Origin: Ectopseudomonas mendocina
GTDB taxonomy: Bacteria > Pseudomonadota > Gammaproteobacteria > Pseudomonadales > Pseudomonadaceae
Direction: 5' to 3'
Length of the DNA: 64,000 nucleotides
Assembly: GCF_008041835.1 (NCBI RefSeq)
Contig: NZ_VRYE01000005.1
Span: 80,195-144,194 of the forward strand
Position numbers and translations under genes: made by a program
The notes under the pieces: model-generated
Seen by the model: only the letters and a program-made list of their open reading frames with translations
Database searches by the model: none
Told to the model about the DNA's origin: nothing
Shown here: positions 13,262 to 22,215 of the stretch, in pieces
How positions within the stretch are numbered: position 1 is the first letter of the stretch
How the letters are laid out: the number at the start of each line of letters is the position of its first letter

Positions 13262-13585
13262 ATGGATATGAGGCTTATGGCCGGGCTGCTGGCAACAGCG
13301 GCCCTGGCAGGTTGCAGCAGCCAGCCGGCGGCGCCGGATCACTGGAACCGCTGGGTGTGCGACAGCCAGGCCGAAGTGCAGTGGCGCTTCGCCAATGGCG
13401 GTTTCGATCAGGTAGATGTACGCCTGGGCGGTGATGACATCGTCTATCGCCTGACGCAGGAACCGGCCGCGTCCGGTGCGCTGTACAGCGATGGCCGGTT
13501 GTCCTTCCACACCAAGGGTGAGGAAGGCCTGGTCTACTGGACGGCCAGCGATGACCTGATCGGGCGCGGCTGCAAGGCGCCGTGA
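13262..13585 (+). CDS. MliC-like lipoprotein (possible C-type lysozyme inhibitor)
   Basis: 107 residues. The lipoprotein signal ends LATAALAGCSS. The rest is a small beta-rich domain with a CDSQAEVQWRF opening, an AASGALYSDGRLSFHTKGEE core and a final GCKAP. This matches the pattern of the membrane-bound lysozyme inhibitor family: an early Cys, a central SASGxxY segment, a KGxE motif and a last Cys that can pair with the first. Start at 13262 or two codons later at 13268; GGGAG lies 8-12 bases upstream. Function as a lysozyme inhibitor is inferred from fold resemblance only. Confidence 0.7.
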   Translation: MDMRLMAGLLATAALAGCSSQPAAPDHWNRWVCDSQAEVQWRFANGGFDQVDVRLGGDDIVYRLTQEPAASGALYSDGRLSFHTKGEEGLVYWTASDDLIGRGCKAP

Positions 13586-13776
13586 GAGCCTGCCTGCGGT
13601 CTGCCATGCCTTGGCTGGCCAGAGCATAAGCAGGCGCTGAGTGACGATGAATTGAATACCTCGCCCGTGGCGAGGCGCGAAAGGACAATGCTGTCCGTCC
13701 GCGAAGCTTGAACAACGCCTGCCCCTGCGGCAGGCTTGCACAATTAACGACCTCCAAACCGGGAGACAGAAACACC

Positions 13777-14841
13777 ATGGCACTTATCAGCATGCGCCAG
13801 ATGCTCGACCACGCCGCCGAATTCGGCTACGGCGTGCCAGCCTTCAACGTCAACAACCTCGAGCAGATGCGCGCCATCATGGAAGCCGCCGACAAGACCG
13901 ATTCGCCGGTCATCGTCCAGGCCTCCGCTGGTGCCCGCAAATACGCCGGTGCGCCGTTCCTGCGCCACCTGATCCTGGCTGCCATCGAAGAATTCCCGCA
14001 TATCCCGGTGTGCATGCACCAGGATCACGGCACCAGCCCGGACGTCTGCCAGCGCTCGATCCAGCTGGGTTTCTCCTCGGTGATGATGGACGGCTCGCTG
14101 AAAGAAGACGGCAAGACCCCGGCCGACTACGACTACAACGTCCGCGTCACCCAGCAGACCGTGGCCTTTGCTCACGCCTGCGGCGTGTCGGTGGAAGGCG
14201 AACTGGGTTGCCTGGGCAGCCTGGAAACCGGCATGGCTGGTGAGGAAGACGGCGTTGGCGCCGAGGGCGTGCTCGATCACAGCCAACTGCTGACTGATCC
14301 GGAAGAAGCCGCTGCCTTCGTCAAGGCCACTCAGGTCGATGCCCTGGCCATCGCCATCGGCACCAGCCACGGCGCCTACAAGTTCACCAAGCCGCCAACC
14401 GGCGATGTGCTCTCCATCGAGCGCATCAAGGAAATCCACAAGCGCATCCCCAACACCCACCTGGTCATGCACGGTTCCTCCTCCGTGCCGCAGGAGTGGC
14501 TGAAGGTGATCAACGAATTCGGCGGCGACATCAAGGAAACCTACGGCGTGCCGGTCGAGGAAATCGTCGAGGGGATCAAGCACGGCGTGCGCAAGGTCAA
14601 CATCGACACCGACCTGCGTCTGGCCTCCACGGGTGCGATCCGCCGCATGATGGCCGAGCACCCGAGCGAGTTCGACCCGCGCAAGTTCTTCGCCAAGACC
14701 ATCGTCGCCATGCGTGACATCTGCATCGCCCGCTACGAAGCCTTCGGCACTGCCGGTAACGCCTCGAAGATCAAACCGATCTCCCTGGAAGGCATGTACC
14801 AGCGCTACGCCAGCGGCGAGCTGAATGCCAAGGTCAACTGA
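13777..14841 (+). CDS. fba: Class II fructose-1,6-bisphosphate aldolase
   Basis: Zinc-dependent aldolase interconverting fructose-1,6-bisphosphate and two triose phosphates. 354 residues. Motifs: [20 protein letters not shown] at the N-terminus, the zinc-ligand region [14 protein letters not shown] near residue 80, FSSVMMDGS, and GTSHGAYKF near residue 205 with the catalytic and metal-binding histidines. The C-terminal [10 protein letters not shown] signature is also present. GGGAG lies 10-15 bases upstream. It closes the tkt-epd-pgk block and is followed by a clear terminator. Confidence 0.98.
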   Translation: MALISMRQMLDHAAEFGYGVPAFNVNNLEQMRAIMEAADKTDSPVIVQASAGARKYAGAPFLRHLILAAIEEFPHIPVCMHQDHGTSPDVCQRSIQLGFSSVMMDGSLKEDGKTPADYDYNVRVTQQTVAFAHACGVSVEGELGCLGSLETGMAGEEDGVGAEGVLDHSQLLTDPEEAAAFVKATQVDALAIAIGTSHGAYKFTKPPTGDVLSIERIKEIHKRIPNTHLVMHGSSSVPQEWLKVINEFGGDIKETYGVPVEEIVEGIKHGVRKVNIDTDLRLASTGAIRRMMAEHPSEFDPRKFFAKTIVAMRDICIARYEAFGTAGNASKIKPISLEGMYQRYASGELNAKVN

Positions 14842-14859
14842 GCCTGACGCCAGACCCGG

Positions 14860-14890
14860 AGCCCCGCCTAGTGCGGGGCTTCTGCTTTTT
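14860..14890 (+). terminator. Rho-independent terminator after fba
   Basis: AGCCCCGC and GCGGGGCT (14860-14880) form an 8-bp stem with a 5-base loop, followed by TCTGCTTTTT. It begins 18 bases after the fba stop. Confidence 0.92.
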
Positions 14891-14998
14891 GTCGGTGCGT
14901 TGCGCCGTGAGAGGTAAAACCCTGTAAAACTCCCGGAGCCTGAGGGCAGGCGGGGTGCGCCATAATCCGCGCACTGTCGCTCCGGGAAACTGCCACCC

Positions 14999-15475
14999 AT
15001 GTCCAGCAAGCCACGCCTGTTGCTCGCCTTTCTTCTTGCCGTCTTGCTGGCCTCGCTGCTTGCCTCGATTTTCCAGACCCAGGCCAACCTGGCTGCGCTG
15101 CAGGCCATCGGTGCGCCGGTGCCGCTGAATGTGCGCCTTGGCACCACCGCACTCGATCTGCTCGGGTTTACCCCGACGTTCATCCTGCTCAGCGCCCTGG
15201 GCTTTGTCTTCGCCTTACCGCTGGCAGCCTGGCTGGCGCGCCGCATGCCGGCGCTGCGCTGGCTGATTTTCGTGCTGGCCGGCGCTGCGGCGATCTGGTC
15301 GGCACTGGCTCTGGCCAATAGCGTGGCGCCGATGCCGACGCTGATCGCCGCTGACCGCAGCCCGTTCGGCACGCTCGGGCTGATGGCCTGCGGCAGTGTT
15401 GGCGCACTGCTGTTTGGCCTGCTCGGGCGACGTGTGCGCTACCGGGCGCAGCCAACTTCTTCCGATTCTCTGTGA
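14999..15475 (+). CDS. Hypothetical four-helix inner-membrane protein
   Basis: 158 residues with about four hydrophobic segments: LLLAFLLAVLLASLLASIF at the N-terminus, FILLSALGFVFALPLAAWLA, LRWLIFVLAGAAAIWSALAL and a C-terminal GLMACGSVGALLFGLLG. The positively charged tail (GRRVRYR) suggests a cytoplasmic C-terminus. No enzyme motif is seen and I do not recognise the family. It ends 13 bases before the sugar-dehydrogenase-like gene on the same strand, so the two may be co-transcribed. A CATAAT box at 14961 could be its -10. Confidence 0.75.
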   Translation: MSSKPRLLLAFLLAVLLASLLASIFQTQANLAALQAIGAPVPLNVRLGTTALDLLGFTPTFILLSALGFVFALPLAAWLARRMPALRWLIFVLAGAAAIWSALALANSVAPMPTLIAADRSPFGTLGLMACGSVGALLFGLLGRRVRYRAQPTSSDSL

Positions 15476-15488
15476 CAAGGCGTTGCCC

Positions 15489-16589
15489 ATGTTGAGAAGC
15501 ACCCGCGCGCTGATGCTCTGCGCCCTGTTCGTCAGTACGCCGCTGCTGGCCCTGGATTACCGCATCGAAACCTTCAGCGAAGGGCTGGAGAATCCCTGGG
15601 CCGTGGCCTTTCTGCCCGACGGACGCAAGCTGGTTACCGAGCGCGTTGGCCGTTTGCGCATCATCGAAGCCGACGGCAGTGTCGATCCCGAGCCGGTAGC
15701 GGGCCTGCCCGAGGCGTTCATCGCCGCACAGGCTGGTCTGATGGACGTGGTGCTGGACCCGGACTACCGCGAAAACCGCTGGCTGTACCTGACCTATGCC
15801 TATGGCTCGGCTGACGCCAACAATACGCGTCTGGCGCGCGCTCGCCTGGTGGGCAACGAGCTGCAGGACGTCGAGGTGTTGTTCACCGCCGAGCCGCTCA
15901 AGGCCGGCGCTGCGCACTATGGCGGGCGTATCGCCTTCCTGGCCGACAAGACCCTGGTGCTGACGCTGGGCGACGGCTTCGACTGGCGTGAGCAGGCGCA
16001 GAATCCGGCCAATCACCTGGGCAAGATCGTGCGCCTGAATCGTGATGGCAGCGTACCGCAGGACAATCCGCTGGTAAGCCAGGAGGGCGCTGCGGCGGAG
16101 ATCTACAGCCTCGGTCATCGCAACGTGCAGGGCATTTTCTATGATGCCGAACACGATCGCCTGTACAGCCACGAGCACGGCCCGCGTGGTGGCGATGAGC
16201 TCAACCTGATCGAAGCCGGCAACAACTACGGCTGGCCGCTGGCAACCTTCGGTATCGATTACACCGGTGCGCGCGTCAGCCCCTACACCGAGCTGCCGGG
16301 GCTGACCGCACCACTGCTGCACTGGACACCCTCGGTAGCGCCGTCGAGCCTGACCCTGTATCGCGGCGAGCTGTTCCCCGACTGGCAGGGCGATCTGTTC
16401 GCAGCCACCCTGGCTGAGCGTAGCGTGCGGCGTATCCGTGTGCGCGACGGCATGCTGGCCGGTGAAGAAATCCTCTTCGAGGAGCTGGGCGAGCGTATCC
16501 GCGATGTGCGCAGTGGCCCCGATGGCGCGCTCTACCTGCTCACCGACAGTCCGCAGGGGCGTCTGCTACGGGTGGTGCCCAGCGAGTAA
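15489..16589 (+). CDS. PQQ-dependent aldose sugar dehydrogenase-like protein (YliI/Asd family)
   Basis: 366-residue periplasmic beta-propeller. It has a signal peptide (MLRSTRALMLCALFVSTPLLA). The mature protein opens with ETFSEGLENPWAVAFLPDG, the family's first blade, and contains KLVTERVGRLRI, the catalytic-region GGRIAF, then SLGHRNVQGIFYD and HEHGPRGGDELN, all hallmarks of the soluble aldose sugar dehydrogenase (Asd/GDH_N) family. Members use PQQ to oxidise aldoses; the natural substrate here is unknown. The start at 15489 is set by the signal peptide. Confidence 0.88.
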   Translation: MLRSTRALMLCALFVSTPLLALDYRIETFSEGLENPWAVAFLPDGRKLVTERVGRLRIIEADGSVDPEPVAGLPEAFIAAQAGLMDVVLDPDYRENRWLYLTYAYGSADANNTRLARARLVGNELQDVEVLFTAEPLKAGAAHYGGRIAFLADKTLVLTLGDGFDWREQAQNPANHLGKIVRLNRDGSVPQDNPLVSQEGAAAEIYSLGHRNVQGIFYDAEHDRLYSHEHGPRGGDELNLIEAGNNYGWPLATFGIDYTGARVSPYTELPGLTAPLLHWTPSVAPSSLTLYRGELFPDWQGDLFAATLAERSVRRIRVRDGMLAGEEILFEELGERIRDVRSGPDGALYLLTDSPQGRLLRVVPSE

Positions 16590-16634
16590 CCCGGCATCCG
16601 TTACACTGGCGCTCCTGATCACAATGGGGTCGTA

Positions 16635-17129
16635 GTGGTGAAGTACCTACAGGGTTATCCGGTTGCCTTGCAGCAACAGGTTCGCCAACTCATCGCCGAT
16701 GACCGCCTCGGCGACTACCTGGCACAGCGCTATCCGGGGCGACATGCGGTGCAGAGCGACAAGGCGCTGTACGGCTACGTGATGGCGCTCAAGCAGGAGC
16801 ACCTGAAGAATGCGCCGGCCATCGACAAGGTGCTCTACGACAATCGCCTCGACCTCACCCACCGCGCGCTCGGTCTGCACACGGCGATTTCACGGGTGCA
16901 GGGCGGCAAGCTGAAGGCGAAGAAGGAAATTCGTGTCGCTTCGCTGTTTCGCGAGGCGGCGCCAACCTTCCTGCAGATGATCGTGGTGCATGAGCTGGCG
17001 CACCTGAAAGAGAGCGAGCACAACAAGGCCTTCTACAAGCTCTGCGAGCACATGCTGCCAGGTTATGCGCAGATCGAATTCGACCTGCGCCTGTACCTGA
17101 CCTGGCGCGAGATGACCGGCGCCGGCTAA
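16635..17129 (+). CDS. YgjP-like zinc metallopeptidase-fold protein
   Basis: 164 residues. The HELAHLKESEHNKAFY segment near residue 120 has the HExxH zinc motif with a downstream His, as in YgjP/WLM and SprT-type domains (DUF45). Conserved neighbours are basic. The start is GTG at 16635, or the adjacent GTG at 16638; a GGGGTCG lies upstream. Function in Pseudomonas is uncharacterised; a peptidase on protein-DNA or other complexes is a family-based guess. Its stop overlaps the convergent DUF2789 gene by 4 bases. Confidence 0.85.
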   Translation: MVKYLQGYPVALQQQVRQLIADDRLGDYLAQRYPGRHAVQSDKALYGYVMALKQEHLKNAPAIDKVLYDNRLDLTHRALGLHTAISRVQGGKLKAKKEIRVASLFREAAPTFLQMIVVHELAHLKESEHNKAFYKLCEHMLPGYAQIEFDLRLYLTWREMTGAG

Positions 17130-17359
17130 CCGCGCAGGCGCACGTTGAGCTGATCGACCACCTCGGCCCAGTCGGCGTCCTCGAGGATTTTCTCGCGCAG
17201 GAAGGCCGCCTGCGCCGGGGTCCAGAACGCCGCATCGGCCAGTTTGCGAGTATCTGGCAGCGGTGCATGGGTTTTGATGAAGGCTTCGATGCCGGCCTCG
17301 TCATGAGCCAGGCCGAGTTGCTTGAACAGCGTTGCTAGGTCGTGAACGGGCGGTTCCAT
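17126..17359 (-). CDS. DUF2789-family small protein
   Basis: 77 residues, MEPPVHDLATLFKQLGLAHD at the N-terminus, then FIKTHAPLPDTRKLADAAFW and a C-terminal EDADWAEVVDQLN. This compact helical pattern is the DUF2789 family found in gammaproteobacteria; no function is known. GGAGCTTCC is 5-13 bases upstream of the ATG. It is a single-gene unit between two unrelated genes, convergent with the YgjP-like gene. Confidence 0.82.
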   Translation of the reverse strand: MEPPVHDLATLFKQLGLAHDEAGIEAFIKTHAPLPDTRKLADAAFWTPAQAAFLREKILEDADWAEVVDQLNVRLRG

Positions 17360-17420
17360 GGGAAGCTCCTGATGGGTTTGTCATGGGTATCTACCCAAGC
17401 ATAGCCCGGATAGTTCCCGT

Positions 17421-17903
17421 TTACTCGACGCTGAGCACCTCGAAGGATTGCGCACCGCCAGCCATGGACAGGCTGATTTCATCGCCTGGCCCCTTGCCCA
17501 GCAGGGCGCGGCCCAGTGGCGCGGTACTGCCGAGCACCTGAATCGAGTGACCGGCCTGCTGCAGCTTCATGCTCGCGCCCTGTGGGCCGAGAAACAGCCA
17601 GCGTCGCTGCTCCTGGGCGTCGACCAGCTCTATCAGGGCACCCAGCTCGATGCCCTGAGTCTCGTCGAACGGACGCGGGCGCAACTGGCGCCAGGTGATC
17701 AGCGTCTGCCGCAGCTCTTCGACGCGACGCGCCTGACCGCTGGCCAGATAGGCCGCTTCCAGCCCCAGGGTGTCGTACTTGTTTTCGGCGACGTTCTCTT
17801 CGTGTGTCGCCGCTTCATGGGCGGTGACGGCGGCGAGGGTGGCCTGCTCGAGATCGCTCTGCAGATGGCTGAGTACGTCTTGCAGCAGCAGGTTCTTGTC
17901 CAT
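17421..17903 (-). CDS. GreA/GreB-family transcription factor
   Basis: 160 residues. The N-terminal half is a helical coiled coil (DVLSHLQSDLEQATLAAVTA, then AENKYDTLGLEAAYLASGQA) of the kind that inserts into the RNA polymerase secondary channel. The C-terminal half is an FKBP-like domain ending PLGRALLGKGPGDEISLS, which matches the GreA/GreB/Rnk C-terminal signature. The tip has HEENVAENKYDT, with acidic residues in the expected area. It is divergent in sequence from the main GreA and GreB, so its target role is uncertain. Confidence 0.82.
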   Translation of the reverse strand: MDKNLLLQDVLSHLQSDLEQATLAAVTAHEAATHEENVAENKYDTLGLEAAYLASGQARRVEELRQTLITWRQLRPRPFDETQGIELGALIELVDAQEQRRWLFLGPQGASMKLQQAGHSIQVLGSTAPLGRALLGKGPGDEISLSMAGGAQSFEVLSVE

Positions 17904-17939
17904 GGTGTGCTATCGGGTTCGAGTGGATGAAGAGATGAC

Positions 17940-18100
17940 GGCCTGACGCCGATAGGGTAGGGCTTCCAAGGCGGCCTTGTGTAGGAGCCCCGCCCCGGGG
18001 CGAAGCTTGCAAGTGCGCGCTGCCCTGATTCGCGGCGGGCGCCGCTCCTACGCATTCGCTGCGTTGATACTTAACTGACGGGCACTAGGCTGCGGCCCCT
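17940..18100. repeat. MITE-like repeat element, copy 1 (REP interior)
   Basis: The left end GCCTGACGCCGATAGG (17941-17956) and right end CTTAACTGACGGGCACTAGG (18070-18089) resemble the ends of the element at 32921-33139 in inverted orientation. The interior is a different repeat, with GTAGGAGC at 17981 pairing with GCTCCTAC at 18047 around GC-rich inner hairpins. It ends against the stop codon of the diguanylate cyclase gene at 18103. Confidence 0.6.
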
Positions 18101-18102
18101 GT

Positions 18103-19907
18103 TCAAAGGTATTGGGTGGCCAGTTGCACGCGATTACGTCCTTCAGCCTTGGCCCGGTACATGGCAGCGTCGGCCGAACGAATCAGGCGGGTGGCATCGT
18201 CGTCACCCTGGCTCAGGGCGATACCGATGCTGGCGCCCACCCGCACGCTACGATCTTCCAGATGCATCGGCGTGTCCAGCCCTTCCAGCAGGCGCCTGGC
18301 CAGATACTGGGCATCGTCTGCCGATTGCACGTTCTCGCAGACCACCACGAACTCGTCGCCACCCAGGCGCGCCGGCAGGTCGCCATCGCGGATGTACTGG
18401 CGCAGACGCTGGGCGATCTCGGTCAGCACCTGGTCGCCAAAGCCATGGCCATGCCGGTCGTTGATCGGCTTGAAACCGTCCAGGTCGATCAGCATCAGCG
18501 CGAGCAGTTCGTGGCGCCGCTGGCTGCGCGCCAGTGCCTGCTCCAGGTGTTGCTGCAGGGCGGTGCGGTTGGCCAGGCCGGTCAGTGGGTCCTGCAGGGC
18601 CAGCTCACTGAGGCGCTGATTGGCCTGTTCCAGGGCCTGGGTGCGTTCGGTGACGCGCTTGGCGAGGATCTGCTCGTTGAGCTGTAGCGCGGCTTCGCGT
18701 TGGCGCTTGAGCTCGTTGAAGCGTGCCGCCAGGGCAAAGGACAGCAGGATCATCTCCAGCCCCGAGCCGATCTGCATGGCGTACAGGGTAAGGAAGTTCG
18801 ACGGAATCAGGGCGAAGTTGCGTAGCGCCAGCAGCACCGCGCCGGTCAGCAGCATCAGCCAGGCCAGGGCGAACAGGCGAGCACCGGGCACTCGGTAGCC
18901 AATGCAGACGAAGCTGGTGACCAGCAGCGTCAGGGTGGCGATCAGGACGGTCAGCGACATCAGCTGCAGCGCGCGCTGCAGTGGCAGCAGCACACTGGCC
19001 AAGACGGCTGCACCGATGGCGATGGACAGCATCAGCAGGCCCTTGTCCCAGCGTGGCAGCCACTGGCGGGTATCGAGAAAGCTGCGGGCGAATACCACCG
19101 ACAGCAACGCGGCTGCCACCAGGCTGACCGGCAGGATGCGGTTGCTCCAGGGCGCGCCTTCAGACCACAGGTATTGCGCGCCGAGGCCATTGAGTGACAG
19201 CACGCTGAGGGCAAAGGCGCACATGAACAGCACGTAGTTGAGGAAAGGTCGCTCGCGCAGGGCGAGAAACAGCAGCAGGTTGTACAGCCCCAGGGCGATC
19301 AGCACGCCGAAGTAGATGGCATGCGCCAGGTAGCCGTTCTGGCTGTGCTGCTCGAAATCGCGCAAGGACATCAGCGCGCCGCTGAGGGTCATGCTGCCGC
19401 GCGAGTCGACACGCAGGTACAGCATGCGTTGCTCGCCAGGTTGCAGGCTGATCTCGAAGACCGGGTTGCGGTGGCCAATGGCGCGCTCGCGGTAAGGCAC
19501 GGTATCGCCACTGCGCGCTTCGCGTACGGTGCCGGCAGCCACATCGTAGAGGCGTACTTCATCCAGCGAGGCGTAGTTCAGCTCCAGGCGCCAGACGCGT
19601 GTTTGCTGGGCATCGGATTGCAGCGCCAGGCGCAGCCAGATCACCCCGGCACGTAGCCGAAGCTGAGGTCACGGCGGTTCAACGAGGGCTGGAAAGGGGC
19701 ATCGACAGCGCGAACGTCGTCCAGGCTCAGGGCGCTCTGGGGATCGGCGAGAAAGTCGACCAGGCCGTAGAGATCCTGTGCTGCGCTGCTGTCGCTCAGG
19801 CGCGTATTGGCGAGGGTAATCTGGCTGACCAAAAGCAGGCTGCACACCAGCAGCAGACCCGGCAACGAGACCAGGTAGGCGAGGGTGGTGTGTCGGTTGG
19901 CTGGCAT
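18103..19907 (-). pseudogene. 7TMR-DISM diguanylate cyclase, frameshifted
   Basis: Membrane-bound c-di-GMP synthase in two frames. The first part (19907-19641) has a signal or first helix, LAYLVSLPGLLLVCSLLLVS, and the start of the periplasmic DISM domain, ending in LSFGYVPG then stop. The second part, from about 19645 to 18103, continues the domain at VIWLRLALQSD, then seven transmembrane helices, a coiled coil, and a GGDEF domain with GGDEF and an upstream RDGD inhibitory site. The join is a G4 run (C4 at 19644-19647 on the plus strand); one more G would restore YVPGVIWLRL. This is a true frameshift, a phase-variable tract or a sequence error. The GGDEF half keeps all catalytic residues. 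Confidence 0.85.
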
Positions 19908-19964
19908 GGGCAAGGCCTGGGAGCTAGGCGTCGTCAGATAGTGGCAGAAAGCCCCATGAGCCTG

Positions 19965-22136
19965 CTAGTGGCGATCCTTCTGCAGATGCGCGGCCAAGGT
20001 GCGCAGTGGCGCCAGCTGGCGGCAGATCAGCGCTAGTTGCGTCTGCACCAGACGCTGGCGCTCGTCGGTGTCATCGGCGATCTGTTCCAGGCGTTGCGCC
20101 AGTGCCTGTTCTTCATCGCTGTGGATGGCCAGAGGCTGCTCGCCGCGCAGGCCGCTGGCAATTTCATCGAGGCTGCTCGCCAGCGCTTCGGCCTGTTCCA
20201 GCAATTGTGCCTGGGCTGCCTGCGGCAACTGTTCGCCACGATGGGCGCCAAGTCCGGAAAGGTAGCTGAGCAGGGTGTGCGACAGCACCAGAAAGCGAAA
20301 GCCAAGGTCGGCATCCTTACGGAAGTGGCCAGGCTCCATCAGCATGTTGCCGAGGGTGGTGGACAGCGCCGCATCGGCGTTGTGCGCGTTGCGCCGGGCC
20401 AGGCGGTAACCGAGGTCGTCACGCTTGCCGTGGGCGTACTGGGCGATGATCTGCCGCAGGTAGGCGCTGTTGCAGCTCAGGGTGCTGGCGAGCATGTGCC
20501 CCAGGCGTCGACCCTGCCAGTCCGGCAGGATCAGGAACACCGCCAGTCCGGCGATCATGCCGCCGAGCAGGGTGTCGACCAGGCGCGGCAGGAACAGGCC
20601 GTAGCCATTGCCGATCTGGTTGAAGCAGAACAGCACCAGCAGGGTGATCGCTGCCGTGGCCAGGGTGTAGCGCGTGCTGCGCGTGGCGAAGAAGGCGACC
20701 CCGGCGACCACGGCGAACAGCGCCTGGATACGCGGATCGGGAAACAGGTCGAACAGTGCCCAACCGAGGCCCAGGCCGAGCAGGGTGCCGGCGATGCGCT
20801 GCACCAGTTTCAGACGCGTGGCGCCGTAGTTCGGTTGGCAGACGAACAGCGTGGTGAGCAGAATCCAGTAACCCTGGGTCGGGTGAATCAGGTGCAGCAG
20901 GCCGTAGCCGGCGGCCAGGGCGATGGCCAGGCGCAGGGCATGGCGAAACAGCAGCGAGGTCGGTGTCAGTTGCTGGCCGATCCGCTCGATGACCTCGCGC
21001 AACGAATGCGGTTCGCGATCGAGCAGGCTGTTGTCCTGTTCATCGGCCAGGGCATCGGGGTTACTGGCGTTGCTCAGCAGTTGATCGAGGCTGGCCAGGT
21101 TGCCGGCCAGTGCACCGAGCGAGCGCAGCAGGCGGCGCCAGGCCGGGTTGCTCTGCAGGTGCAGGTGGTCGAGCGAGGCATGCAGGTCTTCCAGCGCCTG
21201 GCTGCACAGTTCGCGATACTCGAACGGCTGACGCAACTCGATGGCGCTGCCCAGGCGCTGGCAGGCTTCGCCGTGCAGGCGCAGCAGGCGCTGGCAGCGA
21301 AACAACACGTCGCTGTGAAAGAAGGCTTCGGCCAGTTCGTTATAGGGATAGTGCGAGGAGCTGGCGCGCTCGTGGATGTCCTGGGCGAGGAAATACAGCT
21401 TCAGGTAGCGATTGACCTTGGGCCCGGGGCGACCATTGCCGACCCGGTGCAGGATGATCTCCTTGGCCGCATTGAGCGCCGACACCACGCGCCCGTTCTG
21501 CTGCGCCAACTCCAGCCGGCGCTGCTCGACGTCCAGTTGGCGCACCGGCTCGAACAGTGCAGCCTTGAGCTTGAGGTACTTGCCCAGTTCGCGAAACAGC
21601 CGGGCCAGGCTCTGCTGCACTGGCTGATGGGCGAACAGGCCATGCCAGATCACCGACAGCAGGCCGTACCAGGCGGCGCCGGCCACCAGCAGCAGCGGCT
21701 CCAGCCACAGACCGGCAACACCGCCGCGCTGTTCGACGCCGATCATGCTGTACACGGCGAGGATCAGGGTGCCGGAGCCAAGGGTGGCAAAGCGTTCGCC
21801 CAGAGCACCGAGCAGGGTCAGGCAGAACGCCGACAGCGCCAGGGCGATGACGAACAGCCAGGGATAGGGAAAGAGAAATTCCACCGCATAGGCCGCCGCA
21901 CTGAAGCAGGCCAGGGTGACCAGCACCGCGCCGAGGCGACCTTGCCAGCTGTCGTCGGTCTCGGTCAGAGCGCTGGCGATGATGCCGAGAAACAGCGGGA
22001 TCAGAGCGTGAGTCCAGCCCTGCCACCCGCACAGCGCCAGGGCGCCTGCCAGGGCGATGAACACCCGCAGGCTGGTGCTGAACTTGTCCAGCGCCCAGAG
22101 GCGCCGCAGTGATTGACGAAGACGAGGGCGGGGCAT
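19965..22136 (-). CDS. yccS: YccS/YhfK-family inner-membrane protein (FUSC type)
   Basis: 723 residues with two sets of transmembrane helices. The N-terminal block (residues 20-170, LRVFIALAGALALCGWQGWT, FLGIIASALTETDDSWQGRL) matches the FUSC-like N-terminal domain. After a long soluble stretch, a second block (residues 400-530) has QGYWILLTTLFVCQPNYGAT and the RIAGTLLGLGLGWAL signature of the aromatic-acid-exporter/FUSC superfamily. The C-terminal 180 residues are soluble. Family members are thought to be efflux-related, but the substrate of YccS is not established. Confidence 0.88.
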   Translation of the reverse strand: MPRPRLRQSLRRLWALDKFSTSLRVFIALAGALALCGWQGWTHALIPLFLGIIASALTETDDSWQGRLGAVLVTLACFSAAAYAVEFLFPYPWLFVIALALSAFCLTLLGALGERFATLGSGTLILAVYSMIGVEQRGGVAGLWLEPLLLVAGAAWYGLLSVIWHGLFAHQPVQQSLARLFRELGKYLKLKAALFEPVRQLDVEQRRLELAQQNGRVVSALNAAKEIILHRVGNGRPGPKVNRYLKLYFLAQDIHERASSSHYPYNELAEAFFHSDVLFRCQRLLRLHGEACQRLGSAIELRQPFEYRELCSQALEDLHASLDHLHLQSNPAWRRLLRSLGALAGNLASLDQLLSNASNPDALADEQDNSLLDREPHSLREVIERIGQQLTPTSLLFRHALRLAIALAAGYGLLHLIHPTQGYWILLTTLFVCQPNYGATRLKLVQRIAGTLLGLGLGWALFDLFPDPRIQALFAVVAGVAFFATRSTRYTLATAAITLLVLFCFNQIGNGYGLFLPRLVDTLLGGMIAGLAVFLILPDWQGRRLGHMLASTLSCNSAYLRQIIAQYAHGKRDDLGYRLARRNAHNADAALSTTLGNMLMEPGHFRKDADLGFRFLVLSHTLLSYLSGLGAHRGEQLPQAAQAQLLEQAEALASSLDEIASGLRGEQPLAIHSDEEQALAQRLEQIADDTDERQRLVQTQLALICRQLAPLRTLAAHLQKDRH

Positions 22137-22215
22137 GCGAGGTCTGATTCGAGGTGATGCGTGCAGACTACCGGAACTTTGCGCTCACTGGGTATGCGCT
22201 GAGGTTACGCAGGTG

